Origin: JAUVXJ01 sp034411995
GTDB taxonomy: Bacteria; Chloroflexota; Anaerolineae; UBA7937; B3-Chlor
DNA length: 64,000 nt
Assembly (NCBI GenBank): GCA_034411995.1
Contig: DAOUME010000005.1
Coordinates: 107,806 to 171,805, forward strand
Reading direction: 5' to 3'
Shown here: positions 1-7,872 of the stretch, piece after piece
How the letters are laid out: each line of letters opens with the position of its first letter
How positions within the stretch are numbered: the first letter of the stretch is position 1
Notes under the pieces: model-generated
Told to the model about the DNA's origin: nothing
The model's database searches: none
The model's input: only the letters and a program-made list of their open reading frames with translations
Translations under genes and position numbers: made by a program

Positions 1-821
1 CCGAAGCGCTGCTCTGGACGCAGTCGCTTCACGAAGGTAACCCTCACGGTCTTTCCATAGAGATCTCCCGTGAAGTCCAGGACGTGAGCCTCCAGAGTGG
101 TTTGCGCTTGATCCTCGAAAGTCGGGCGGTGTCCAATGTTCACCACGCCTGGATGGTTCGCCTCATCCCACACGATGCGTGCCGCGTATACGCCGTTGGC
201 GGGGGTGATGAGTTTCCTATTCAGGGCCACGTTCGCCGTCGGGAAGCCCAGCTTGTGTCCCCGTCGGACCCCACGTACCACGGCTCCCTGGATGGACGGA
301 TACCGCCCCAGAAGATCAGCGGCCTCGGTGACACGTCCTTCACGGATCAAGTTGCGGATCCTGGTGCTGCTGACGATGTCCCCAGATTGGATGAGCGGTT
401 GGAGGCGATGGTTCTGGAACCTGAGCTCCGCTGCCAAACCTTGCAGGCATTCTGCATTTCCTTCTCTGCCTCGCCCGAGGGCGAAGTCCGGCCCGGTCCA
501 TAGTTCCCTCATGTGCAGCCGCTCGACGAGAGCGGTGATGAAATCCCGAGCCGTAGTATCTGCCAGTTGTTCTGTGAAAGGCAGGGCGACGACGAAATCG
601 AGCCCCAGTTGGCCAAGCAGATCCAGTTTCTCATCGAGTGTGGTCAGGTAGCAGACCTCTTTGTGAGGCGCCAGTACCTCCGCGGGCCGCCGATCAAAGG
701 TCACCACGCCGCTCAGATGGCCCGTGGTCCGGGCGCTCTCGAGCACCTTGCCTACCAGATAGCGATGGCCCCGATGCACGCCATCGAAAACTCCGATGCT
801 TATGTTGGAGGGCTTGTCCAT
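1..821 (-). CDS. ribF: Bifunctional riboflavin kinase / FAD synthetase (partial, cut by left edge)
   Basis: Converts riboflavin to FMN and FMN to FAD in the cytoplasm. The first 273 residues are visible. The FAD synthetase part shows FDGVHRGHR (about 12-20), DFALGRGREGN (112-122) and SSTRIR (151-156). The flavokinase part starts near 178 and shows GHKLGFPTANV (188-198) and NIGHRPTF (228-235). The family is usually about 310 residues, so some 35 residues lie beyond the window. ATG at 821 was chosen because a strong AAGGAGG sits just upstream. An earlier ATG at 845 lacks this. It follows truB, as the last visible gene of the nusA-infB operon. Confidence 0.95.
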   Translation of the reverse strand, partial: MDKPSNISIGVFDGVHRGHRYLVGKVLESARTTGHLSGVVTFDRRPAEVLAPHKEVCYLTTLDEKLDLLGQLGLDFVVALPFTEQLADTTARDFITALVERLHMRELWTGPDFALGRGREGNAECLQGLAAELRFQNHRLQPLIQSGDIVSSTRIRNLIREGRVTEAADLLGRYPSIQGAVVRGVRRGHKLGFPTANVALNRKLITPANGVYAARIVWDEANHPGVVNIGHRPTFEDQAQTTLEAHVLDFTGDLYGKTVRVTFVKRLRPEQRF

Positions 822-837
822 TCCTCCTTCGGCCAAA

Positions 838-1836
838 TCACGCATTAGCTTCATAGGGATTGAACACCTTTCTGGGTTGCCATTTCTCCTTTTCTTGATC
901 GTAATGTACCAGCGCTACGAACTCACCAGAGTGTGCGTACACTCGACACCAGGACGTACCCAACGGCTGTGGCCCCTCCACCAGCTGGCCGTTCCGGATC
1001 CCGGCCTCCGTTTCCGGGTCTGCCACCAGCGCTTCGAAGTGCAGCAGGGCCTCGTCCAAAGGGTGCAGGATGCCCAGCCAGCCTCCGCTGGAGAGGGCGT
1101 CTTCCGCTTCGTCCAGAGGGAGGGCGTCTTCCAGCAGGTAGTGCCCGCTAGCGCTGCGGACCAGCTGCTCCACGTGCGCGCCGGTACCCAGTGCTGTACC
1201 CAGGTCGATGGCCAGGACACGGACATATGTGCCCCTTGAGCATTCGACCGAGAGTCGAAAAGACGGAGGGGTCCACTCAGCAAGGTTGAGGTTGTAGATT
1301 TCCACCATGCGGGGAGCTCGCTCAACCTCGATTCCCCGGCGAGCCAGTTCATAGAGGGGCCTTCCCTCGTGCTTCAGAGCCGAGTACATGGGCGGTACCT
1401 GAGCGATGCGGCCTCGGAAACGAGCCAGCGCCTCCTCGACCTGCACGCGAGTAATGTCGAGGCTCGAGACGCTGCGGACTACTCTGCCTTCGGCATCGCC
1501 GGTGTCTGTGGCGATGCCTAATCGAACTCGTGCTTCGTAGCTCTTCCGGCTGTCCATCAGGTACTCACTGACCCGCGTTGCTTGCCCCATACAGATCAGC
1601 AAGACGCCCGAGGCGGCGGGGTCAAGAGTTCCGGCATGTCCCACTCGCCTGATGCCTGATGCTCTGCGGATCCTATGCACGACATCGTGCGATGAAAGGC
1701 TCGGGGGTTTGTTGAGATTCAGGATGCCAGTCAACGCAGCAGTGCCACGGCCAGCGCGGGCAGGCACCGCCTGACTCGACTTTGCCTGGCAGGCGGTGCA
1801 GGGCTCCCGCATGTTGCCAGCGCGCTCCAGCACCAT
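838..1836 (-). CDS. truB: tRNA pseudouridine(55) synthase TruB
   Basis: Makes pseudouridine 55 in the T loop of tRNAs. The catalytic motif GHAGTLDPAASG is at 66-77, with the nucleophilic Asp at 72. The core begins at LTGILNLNKPPS (about 35), so the ATG at 1836 gives roughly 34 extra N-terminal residues. The ATG at 1812 (residue 9) has a GGAG upstream and may be the true start; a TTG at residue 35 is a third choice. It begins 3 nt after the stop of nrnA, and its stop lies 17 nt before the ribF start, so all three are probably one transcript. Confidence 0.94.
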   Translation of the reverse strand: MVLERAGNMREPCTACQAKSSQAVPARAGRGTAALTGILNLNKPPSLSSHDVVHRIRRASGIRRVGHAGTLDPAASGVLLICMGQATRVSEYLMDSRKSYEARVRLGIATDTGDAEGRVVRSVSSLDITRVQVEEALARFRGRIAQVPPMYSALKHEGRPLYELARRGIEVERAPRMVEIYNLNLAEWTPPSFRLSVECSRGTYVRVLAIDLGTALGTGAHVEQLVRSASGHYLLEDALPLDEAEDALSSGGWLGILHPLDEALLHFEALVADPETEAGIRNGQLVEGPQPLGTSWCRVYAHSGEFVALVHYDQEKEKWQPRKVFNPYEANA

Positions 1837-1839
1837 GGC

Positions 1840-2817
1840 CTACGATTCCACACGCCTCCCCAAGTCGCCAGAGTCTAGGATTTCCCTGGCCTTGGAAAGG
1901 ACGCTGGGCATCACCTGCTCGAGACTACCAGACACCATGGCGCCCGCCGCCTGGGGGTGACCACCCCCACCAAAGTGCACCGCGAGGGGGGAGATATCCA
2001 CTCCGGGTCTGGACCTGATGCTGATCTCGACCTTGTCGGCCCCGATCTCTTTGAAGACTATGGCGGCCTGAGCTTCGCGAACTGTGACCAGGAGGTTCAC
2101 TATGCCATCTCCATTGTCGGAGTCGCTGTGACACTCCCGTCTCATCTTCAGGGTATTGACGGACCAGACAAGTGGTCCCTCCAACTGCATGTGGCTCAGC
2201 ACCCGGCCCCAGAGACGGAGCGTCTCGGCTCCCTTTCTCCTGTAGTACAGCTCGTTGATGTCCAGAAGCGAAGCCCCGGCGGCCACCAGTTCCGAGGATA
2301 TCTCCAGGGTGCGGGGTGTGGTGTTGGACGTACTGAACGACCTCGTGTCTGTTACTATTCCGGTCAAGAGATAGGTCGCCAGGCGTTGATCCAGGGGGAT
2401 GTTCCAGGCACCGAGAAGGTCGAAGATGATCTCCGCCGTCGCTGCTGCATCGCTTCTCACCACGTTGGCAGTGCCGAACTGGGTGTTCGTGATGTGATGG
2501 TCGATGTTCACCACGGGTCGGCCCATGGCCAGAACGTGCCCATATGCTGGTCCGAGGCGACCGGGATCGCTCAGGTCTACGGTGATGATCAGGTCGTGGT
2601 CCGTGACCTGCGGCATGCCGAACTCCTCTACGCCAGGAAGAAACGAGAGAACACCAGGCACTGGATCGGAGCAGGCGATGGTGCACTGCTTGCCCAGCTT
2701 CCTCAAAGCATAGGCCAGGGCGAGAGTGGATCCGATGGTGTCTCCGTCGGGGTCGACGTGGGCGATGAGAAACAGCTTGTGAGCATGCTCGACCAACTTC
2801 CTGGCTTCGTGAGTCAT
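1840..2817 (-). CDS. nrnA: DHH-family phosphoesterase, bifunctional oligoribonuclease / PAP phosphatase NrnA
   Basis: Expected to degrade nanoRNAs (2-5 nt) and dephosphorylate pAp, as for NrnA of the DHH/DHHA1 superfamily. The sequence shows HVDPDGDTIGS (20-30), the DHH signature NIDHH (104-108), and the DHHA1 motif GGGGHPQAAGA near 283-293. All metal-binding residues expected for the family appear present. At 325 residues it has the usual length. Its ATG overlaps the rbfA stop by 4 nt (ATGA), showing translational coupling. The infB-rbfA-nrnA-truB-ribF order is common in Gram-positive-type operons. Confidence 0.95.
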   Translation of the reverse strand: MTHEARKLVEHAHKLFLIAHVDPDGDTIGSTLALAYALRKLGKQCTIACSDPVPGVLSFLPGVEEFGMPQVTDHDLIITVDLSDPGRLGPAYGHVLAMGRPVVNIDHHITNTQFGTANVVRSDAAATAEIIFDLLGAWNIPLDQRLATYLLTGIVTDTRSFSTSNTTPRTLEISSELVAAGASLLDINELYYRRKGAETLRLWGRVLSHMQLEGPLVWSVNTLKMRRECHSDSDNGDGIVNLLVTVREAQAAIVFKEIGADKVEISIRSRPGVDISPLAVHFGGGGHPQAAGAMVSGSLEQVMPSVLSKAREILDSGDLGRRVES

Positions 2818-3176
2818 TCCTCGCCTTTCTCTCGAGAACTGTCCAGGTCCCTGAGGATTCGGTCAATGCGAAGACCCGTTTCGATGGATGAATCGAGGTG
2901 GAAGATGAACTCCGGCACGTACCTCAGGTAGACCCTCTGGCCCAATCGTTGACGGAGGTAACCCGTGGCCTTGGTGAGGGCCAGCAGGCCTTCCTCCTGT
3001 GCCGGGGGATCGCTGAGAAAAGTCACGTAGACGTGAGCTGTGCGCAGGTCGCTTGTGGTGTCCACGTCGGTGACGGTGACGAATTCGAGTCTCGGGTCTG
3101 CGACCTCACGCTGGAGCAGCTCGCTTAGCGCCTCCCGCAACAGCGCATTCACCTTTCTCTGTCTGCGTGTAGGCAT
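2814..3176 (-). CDS. rbfA: 30S ribosome-binding factor RbfA
   Basis: A 120-residue KH-fold factor for late 30S maturation and cold adaptation; it binds 16S rRNA near the 5' helix. It starts MPTRRQRKVNALLREAL and carries the typical DPRLEFVTVTDVDTT segment and the RIDRIL end. ATG at 3176 fits the family start; the open frame continues about 47 codons upstream, but those residues are low-complexity and do not match RbfA. A GGGGAG lies about 13 nt upstream, a weak site. Overlaps nrnA by 4 nt. Confidence 0.93.
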   Translation of the reverse strand: MPTRRQRKVNALLREALSELLQREVADPRLEFVTVTDVDTTSDLRTAHVYVTFLSDPPAQEEGLLALTKATGYLRQRLGQRVYLRYVPEFIFHLDSSIETGLRIDRILRDLDSSREKGEE

Positions 3177-3235
3177 GACGCTTCGATTTCTCCCCGGGAG
3201 CATTGACCGGGGTACCGCGGGGGGAGCCGCCGGCC

Positions 3236-5038
3236 TCAGGCGACTCGCTCTCTCCTGTACACCTCGAGGAGGTCTCCCTCTTCGAAGGCGGTGAAGTTCT
3301 CCACTCCAACACCGCACTCCAGGCCAGCTGGTACCTCATCGACGTCCTCAGTGAAGCGCTTCAGGGAGACGATCCCGCCGTCATGTATCTGTTCGCTGTT
3401 CCTCAGCACCCGTATCCTGGCACCCTTCTGTACGCTTCCGTCTTCCACGTACACCCCGGCCACACGCCCCTGCTTGGAGACTCGGAAGGTAGCCCTGACC
3501 TCTGCGTGTCCGATGATCACGTCTTCGTAGACTGGCTCGAGGAGGCCTTTCAACGCCTTGTCGACGTCCTCGATCAGTTTATAGATCACGCGGTACTGGC
3601 GGACCTCCACGCCTTCGGCTTCTGCCATGGTCAGGGCTGCTGGTTCGGCCCGGACGTTGAAGCCAATGACGATGGCCTGCGAGGCGATGGCCAGGCTGAC
3701 GTCCGATTCATTGATGTTGCCGATACCTTCGTGGATGATCTTCACTCTCAGGCCCTCAGTTCCCAGTTCCTCCAGGGAATTGACTACTGGCTCCAGGGCC
3801 CCCTGAACATCCGCTTTGAGGATGATGTTTAGTTCCTTCACCGCGCCGCTCTTCATTTGAGCGTAGATGTCCTCCAGGCTGAGAGCTCTGACGGGCGCTT
3901 GTTCCTGGGACATTCTCTCTTCAGCTCGTTGGGCAGCGAGCGCACGAGCGGTTCTCTCATCGCTCACCACTCTGAAGACGTCGCCAGCTTGCGGCACGTC
4001 TGAGAGTCCCAGAACCACGACCGGGAAGGAAGGAGGTGCGGTCTTGACTCGCGTCCCGGCGTCGTCGAACATGGCACGCACGCGGCCATAGATGTCTCCT
4101 ACCACCACGTAATCGGAAACGCGAAGAGTGCCGTTCTGGATCAACAGTGTGGCCGAAGGGCCTTTGCTCCTGTCGAGCTTGCCTTCGATGACTGTGCCCA
4201 TGGCCGGGCGATCGGGGTTGGCTCTGATGTTGGACATCTCCGCCACGAGGAGGATCATCTCCAGGAGGGTCTCTATCCCTGTGCCCTCCTTGGCCGACAC
4301 CTGGACGGCAATGGTGTGGCCTCCCCAGTCCTCGACGGTCAGCCCCACGTCGGCGAGTTGTTTCTTGACGGCCTCGGGGTTGGCACTGGCCTTGTCTATT
4401 TTGTTAATGGCCACTACTATGGGCACGTTGGCGGCGCGCGCGTGATCGATGGCCTCCTTGGTTTGGGGCATGACGCCATCATCTGCGGCTACCACGAGGA
4501 CGGCGATGTCGGTGGCCTGAGCGCCACGGGCACGCATCGCGGTGAAAGCTTCGTGGCCAGGTGTGTCGATGAAGGTGATTCTCTGGCCCGCGTGTTCAAC
4601 CTGGTAGGCGCCGGTGTGCTGTGTGATACCGCCGGCTTCCCCGGCTACGACGTTGGTGTGACGGATGTGGTCCAGCAGAGAAGTCTTCCCGTGATTCACG
4701 TGCCCCATGACCGTGACCACTGGGGGTCTGGGCTTCAGGTCCTCGGGTGCCTCCTGAGCGTACATGTCTCTCAAAGGCACTTCTTCCGGGATGGCGGCCT
4801 CTTCCGGTGGTGCCTGGGCTTCCTCAACCTCCGGCGGGAGCTCCTGCTTGATCTCAAAGCCCAAATCGGTGGCCACGATGGCGGCGGTATCATAGTCAAC
4901 CATCTGGTTGATGTTGGCCATGATGCCACTGCTGATGAGGAGCTTCATCACCTCAATGGGGCTCACGTCCAGTAGTTGGGCGAGCTCCCTCACGGAGAGC
5001 TTGTCGGGTATGCTGACCACCTTGCTCTTCTCTGCCAT
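3236..5038 (-). CDS. infB: Translation initiation factor IF-2
   Basis: GTPase that places fMet-tRNA on the 30S subunit and drives 70S joining. 600 residues, a short form: the IF-2 N-terminal helical domain (about 5-55), a short acidic linker, then the G domain with G1 GHVNHGKT (112-119), G3 DTPGHE and G4 NKID. Domains II to IV follow with the C-terminal fMet-tRNA-binding domain. It lacks the long repetitive N-terminal region of enterobacterial IF-2. ATG at 5038 has a GGGAG site upstream. It is preceded by 355 nt without a recognised gene, so it could have its own promoter. Confidence 0.97.
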   Translation of the reverse strand: MAEKSKVVSIPDKLSVRELAQLLDVSPIEVMKLLISSGIMANINQMVDYDTAAIVATDLGFEIKQELPPEVEEAQAPPEEAAIPEEVPLRDMYAQEAPEDLKPRPPVVTVMGHVNHGKTSLLDHIRHTNVVAGEAGGITQHTGAYQVEHAGQRITFIDTPGHEAFTAMRARGAQATDIAVLVVAADDGVMPQTKEAIDHARAANVPIVVAINKIDKASANPEAVKKQLADVGLTVEDWGGHTIAVQVSAKEGTGIETLLEMILLVAEMSNIRANPDRPAMGTVIEGKLDRSKGPSATLLIQNGTLRVSDYVVVGDIYGRVRAMFDDAGTRVKTAPPSFPVVVLGLSDVPQAGDVFRVVSDERTARALAAQRAEERMSQEQAPVRALSLEDIYAQMKSGAVKELNIILKADVQGALEPVVNSLEELGTEGLRVKIIHEGIGNINESDVSLAIASQAIVIGFNVRAEPAALTMAEAEGVEVRQYRVIYKLIEDVDKALKGLLEPVYEDVIIGHAEVRATFRVSKQGRVAGVYVEDGSVQKGARIRVLRNSEQIHDGGIVSLKRFTEDVDEVPAGLECGVGVENFTAFEEGDLLEVYRRERVA

Positions 5039-5393
5039 GTTCCGTCTCCCTTCTCACAGCCCCACTGGGTGCGCGGGGTGTTCGAGACACGCGGTGACTG
5101 TCACGCGAAGTCGCGCTTTGTCCACTGCAGTATTTCCTGAGTCTGGTGTGGTGCGATTATCGGGTTGGCGGCGGTCCGTACCGTGGACCAGTGAGGGGGA
5201 AGACGGGGTTGTCTGGTTGGGGACGCCCTGAGTTCAGGTCTTGAATCTAAGGACTCACCGCCATCTCTCCCATGTTCGATCCTAAAGGTACTTTCCAGCC
5301 GTTCACGACTCCTCTCTCCATCTGCTCAGTCAGAGATCGGCAAGACCATACGTTGCACGAAAGCAGCAGGGGCCTGACCGGGGCTCCCTTTGG
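5039..5393. other. Intergenic stretch between ylxR and infB, no gene seen
   Basis: About 355 nt between the ylxR stop and the infB start. I see no credible ORF on either strand, no tRNA and no convincing promoter. It is unusually long for the inside of a nusA-infB operon, where ylxQ or nothing is usual. A ribosome-binding GGGAG for infB lies at its infB end. It may hold an infB leader or a decayed gene. Confidence 0.5.
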
Positions 5394-5735
5394 TCATGGC
5401 GTGGTCCCAGCCTCGGCCTGTTCGGCGGAGGCGGGGGGCAGCGAACCACAGTGCTGCCACAACGCCTCCTTCTCGGCGTCTTCCATCTCCGTCTTCAGAG
5501 CGTGTTCGAGAAGCTTCTTGCGCAGGGCCATCTCCCAGCACGCCTTGCTGGAGCACAGGTAGGCTCCTCGCCCGGACTTGTCGTGTTTCTCGTCCAGTTC
5601 CACTGCTCCACCAGGCAAGCGCACGATTCTGGTCAATTCTCGGGCGGCACGGACCTGCCGGCAAGAGATACACGTGCGTTGTGGCACGTGTTTGCGATGG
5701 GTCTTTCTAGCCTTCTTCTGGACCATGGTTTTCAT
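5394..5735 (-). CDS. ylxR: YlxR (DUF448) family protein, RNase P modulator RnpM-like
   Basis: A small basic protein of the YlxR family. In Bacillus subtilis the homologue RnpM binds RNase P RNA and modulates the enzyme. It shows the signature PQRTCISCR (about 18-26), then RIVRLPGG and GRGAYLCSSKACWEMALRK. It is 113 residues with an acidic tail of about 25 residues after the core (family about 90). The start overlaps the end of nusA by 29 nt (ATG 5735) or 20 nt (ATG 5726, residue 4), supporting coupled translation with nusA. Confidence 0.9.
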   Translation of the reverse strand: MKTMVQKKARKTHRKHVPQRTCISCRQVRAARELTRIVRLPGGAVELDEKHDKSGRGAYLCSSKACWEMALRKKLLEHALKTEMEDAEKEALWQHCGSLPPASAEQAEAGTTP

Positions 5736-7539
5736 CAGAAGCTGTGTCGTTCTGAACCTCGTCCTCTTTGCTCTTCCAGCCTGGAACGTCCTCCTCCCAA
5801 TCGTGGCGGCTGCGCTTGGGCTTTCTCACTTTCTTGGCGACCACTTCACCCAGTTGCTCGTCATAGACCAACCTCTTCTTGGGCCGCTTCTTCTTGGTGG
5901 GTTCATGCTCCTCATAGGGGAGGGCGACCGAGGCCTGGTCCGGCTCTGGCTCTTGCTGCGGTTCGGCCGATGGCTGCGCTTCCGCTTTCTCTTCCAGGGG
6001 CGGCTCTGTCCCAGTCACCGCGGGTTTCAGTTCTCCGGGTATCTCCTCCGCAGGTGCTGGTGCAGGTTCCTCAGCCTCTGCTTCGGGACCGTGCGCCTCG
6101 TCGCTGGGTTCCACGGAGGCTTCTTCTGCCTCCTCGTCCAGGGCGCCCGCATCGCTCACGGGCGGCTCTGTCTCTTGAGGAGCTTCTTCCAGTGGGGCAG
6201 TCTCTTCTGCCCTCTGTGGCTTCACTTCCCTGCCGAGGATGGCCAGGACATCTCGCTCTCTGAGGGCCTGCTTTGTCTCTTGCAGGGACTTGTCCCCGAA
6301 GCCCTTTATTCCGAGCAGAGTGTCGTCCCCTTCTTGTATCGCATCGAGCAGCGGAGCCAGCTCGGTGATCCCTACGCTGCCCAGTGCATTCAGGATGCGT
6401 CTCGAGAGCCCCAGCTTCTCCAGAGGCATGTCCTCCGAGATCTCTGCCCTGGCGGCGGCCCTGATCGCATCTTGCTCGGCTCTGCGCACAGCCCTCTCAG
6501 CCGCTTCCGTGGCGCCGATGATGTCTATCCGCCAGCCCGTCAGCTTGGCCGCGAGACGTGCGTTCTGGCCCTCCCGGCCGATGGCCAGAGACAACTCCTT
6601 GTCCGGCACGACCACGGTGGCTGTTCTGCCTGTTTCGTTGTTGTCAGCCAGTTCCACACCCAGGGGTCGAGCGGGGCTCAGGGACTTGCCAATGAACTCT
6701 CTGGGGTCACGACTCCACGCTATCACGTCTATCTTCTCGCCGTTGAGCTCACTGACGATGCTCTGAATCCTGACCCCCCGCATGCCGACGCACGCGCCGA
6801 CGGGATCGATGCCTTGCTGCAAGGCGGCCACGGCTACCTTCGCCCGGGAACCGGCCTCGCGAGCGATGGCTTTGATCTCCACCAAGCCGTTGTAGATCTC
6901 TGGGACCTCTACCTCCAGCAGGCGACGCAGCATGTCGGGATGGCTGCGTGAAGCGATGATCTCGGGTCCGCGGCTCGTCTTGTTTACTTCGAGAATGAGG
7001 ACCCGGAGCTTTTGCCTTACATAGTAACGTTCGTTCGCCACCTGCTGGCCACGAGGGACAACAGCCTCAATGCGCCCCAGGTTCACGGCGATGCCTCGCG
7101 CGTCGATGCTGCGCACCGTGCCGCCGACGATCTCACCTTCCCGGCCTACGTACGAATCGTAGAGTGCATCGCGCTCGGCCTCTCTGATGCGCTGGAGGAT
7201 CACCTGCTTCGCCGTCTGAGCAGCTATCCTCCCAAAGTCGGGAGGGGTGGTCTCCACATAGACGATCTCACCCAGCTCTGCATCCGGCTTGAGCTCTCTG
7301 GCCTCCCTGAGACTGACGTGATTCTCGCGATCCTCGACCGTCTCTACGACCTCCCGCCCGGTGAACATCTTGACTTCGCCCGTGGAAGGATCGATCTTAG
7401 CCTCCAGGTACTGGGTACCACCGGAGTCACGCTTGTAGGCAGAGGCCAGGGCCTGCTCGAGCGCCTCTAGGACGACCTCGACGGTGAGCCCGCGTTCAGC
7501 ACAGACTTGGTTTATGGCCCTGATGAAATCGGTCTTCAT
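5707..7539 (-). CDS. nusA: Transcription termination/antitermination factor NusA
   Basis: Binds RNA polymerase and nascent RNA and controls pausing, termination and antitermination. 610 residues from ATG 7539 (MKTDFIRAINQV), chosen because the family starts here and AAAGGA lies upstream. Order: N-terminal polymerase-binding domain (about 1-120), S1 domain, KH1 and KH2 (IGREGQNARLAAKLTGW), then a helix-hairpin-helix segment (GIKGFGDKSLQETKQAL). After about residue 440 follows an unusual tail of some 170 residues: a Glu/Pro/Ala-rich acidic part, then Lys/Arg-rich KKKRPKKR and KKVRKPKRSR clusters. rimP, the usual upstream neighbour, is absent here. Preceded by a promoter and a hairpin. Confidence 0.96.
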   Translation of the reverse strand: MKTDFIRAINQVCAERGLTVEVVLEALEQALASAYKRDSGGTQYLEAKIDPSTGEVKMFTGREVVETVEDRENHVSLREARELKPDAELGEIVYVETTPPDFGRIAAQTAKQVILQRIREAERDALYDSYVGREGEIVGGTVRSIDARGIAVNLGRIEAVVPRGQQVANERYYVRQKLRVLILEVNKTSRGPEIIASRSHPDMLRRLLEVEVPEIYNGLVEIKAIAREAGSRAKVAVAALQQGIDPVGACVGMRGVRIQSIVSELNGEKIDVIAWSRDPREFIGKSLSPARPLGVELADNNETGRTATVVVPDKELSLAIGREGQNARLAAKLTGWRIDIIGATEAAERAVRRAEQDAIRAAARAEISEDMPLEKLGLSRRILNALGSVGITELAPLLDAIQEGDDTLLGIKGFGDKSLQETKQALRERDVLAILGREVKPQRAEETAPLEEAPQETEPPVSDAGALDEEAEEASVEPSDEAHGPEAEAEEPAPAPAEEIPGELKPAVTGTEPPLEEKAEAQPSAEPQQEPEPDQASVALPYEEHEPTKKKRPKKRLVYDEQLGEVVAKKVRKPKRSRHDWEEDVPGWKSKEDEVQNDTASDENHGPEEG

Positions 7540-7635
7540 CTTCCATCGGTCCTTTGGTCCATCGCTCTCCGCTCGGAACACAGCGCACCCGTCGCCGGTC
7601 GGGAGAATCAACACTCCCTCTAGTATTCACAATAA

Positions 7636-7660
7636 GAAAAGTGGGGCATGCCCACTTTTC
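7636..7660 (-). terminator. Perfect 10-bp hairpin in the nusA leader (terminator or attenuator)
   Basis: The arms GAAAAGTGGG (7636-7645) and CCCACTTTTC (7651-7660) are perfectly complementary with a 5-nt loop. Read on the minus strand it is followed by CTTATTGTG, a modestly T-rich stretch. It lies downstream of the predicted nusA promoter, about 25 nt after the expected transcript start, and also downstream of the proS stop. So it may end proS transcripts, attenuate nusA, or serve as an operator. Confidence 0.6.
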
Positions 7661-7689
7661 GAGTCGAGGGGAGTGACTACTCGGTTTCT

Positions 7690-7718
7690 ATTATACCACT
7701 TTTCCTACAGCTCCGCAA
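7690..7718 (-). promoter_or_regulatory. Predicted sigma-70 promoter for nusA operon
   Basis: On the minus strand: -35 TTGCGG (7713-7718), 17-nt spacer, -10 TATAAT (7690-7695). The -10 is a perfect consensus. The expected start is near 7683, giving a leader of about 145 nt before the nusA ATG at 7539, which contains the 7636-7660 hairpin. Confidence 0.75.
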
Positions 7719-7872
7719 GAGCCAGAAGCGGTACGGAGGGAAAAATAGGCAGAGATCGCACCATTCCTCGCTATGGCTGGGACGACTTTCATGGCGGGCC
7801 AGGGCTGCTGACGCGGGGTGCTCCATGTGCTACAGCGCTCAGCCCTGGCTATGCTTGAGTGGGCCCGGGGCG

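Noticed and set aside
5578..6951. 457-codon plus-strand frame opposite nusA
   Set aside because: Arises from the codon bias of the NusA gene and lacks any recognisable domain.
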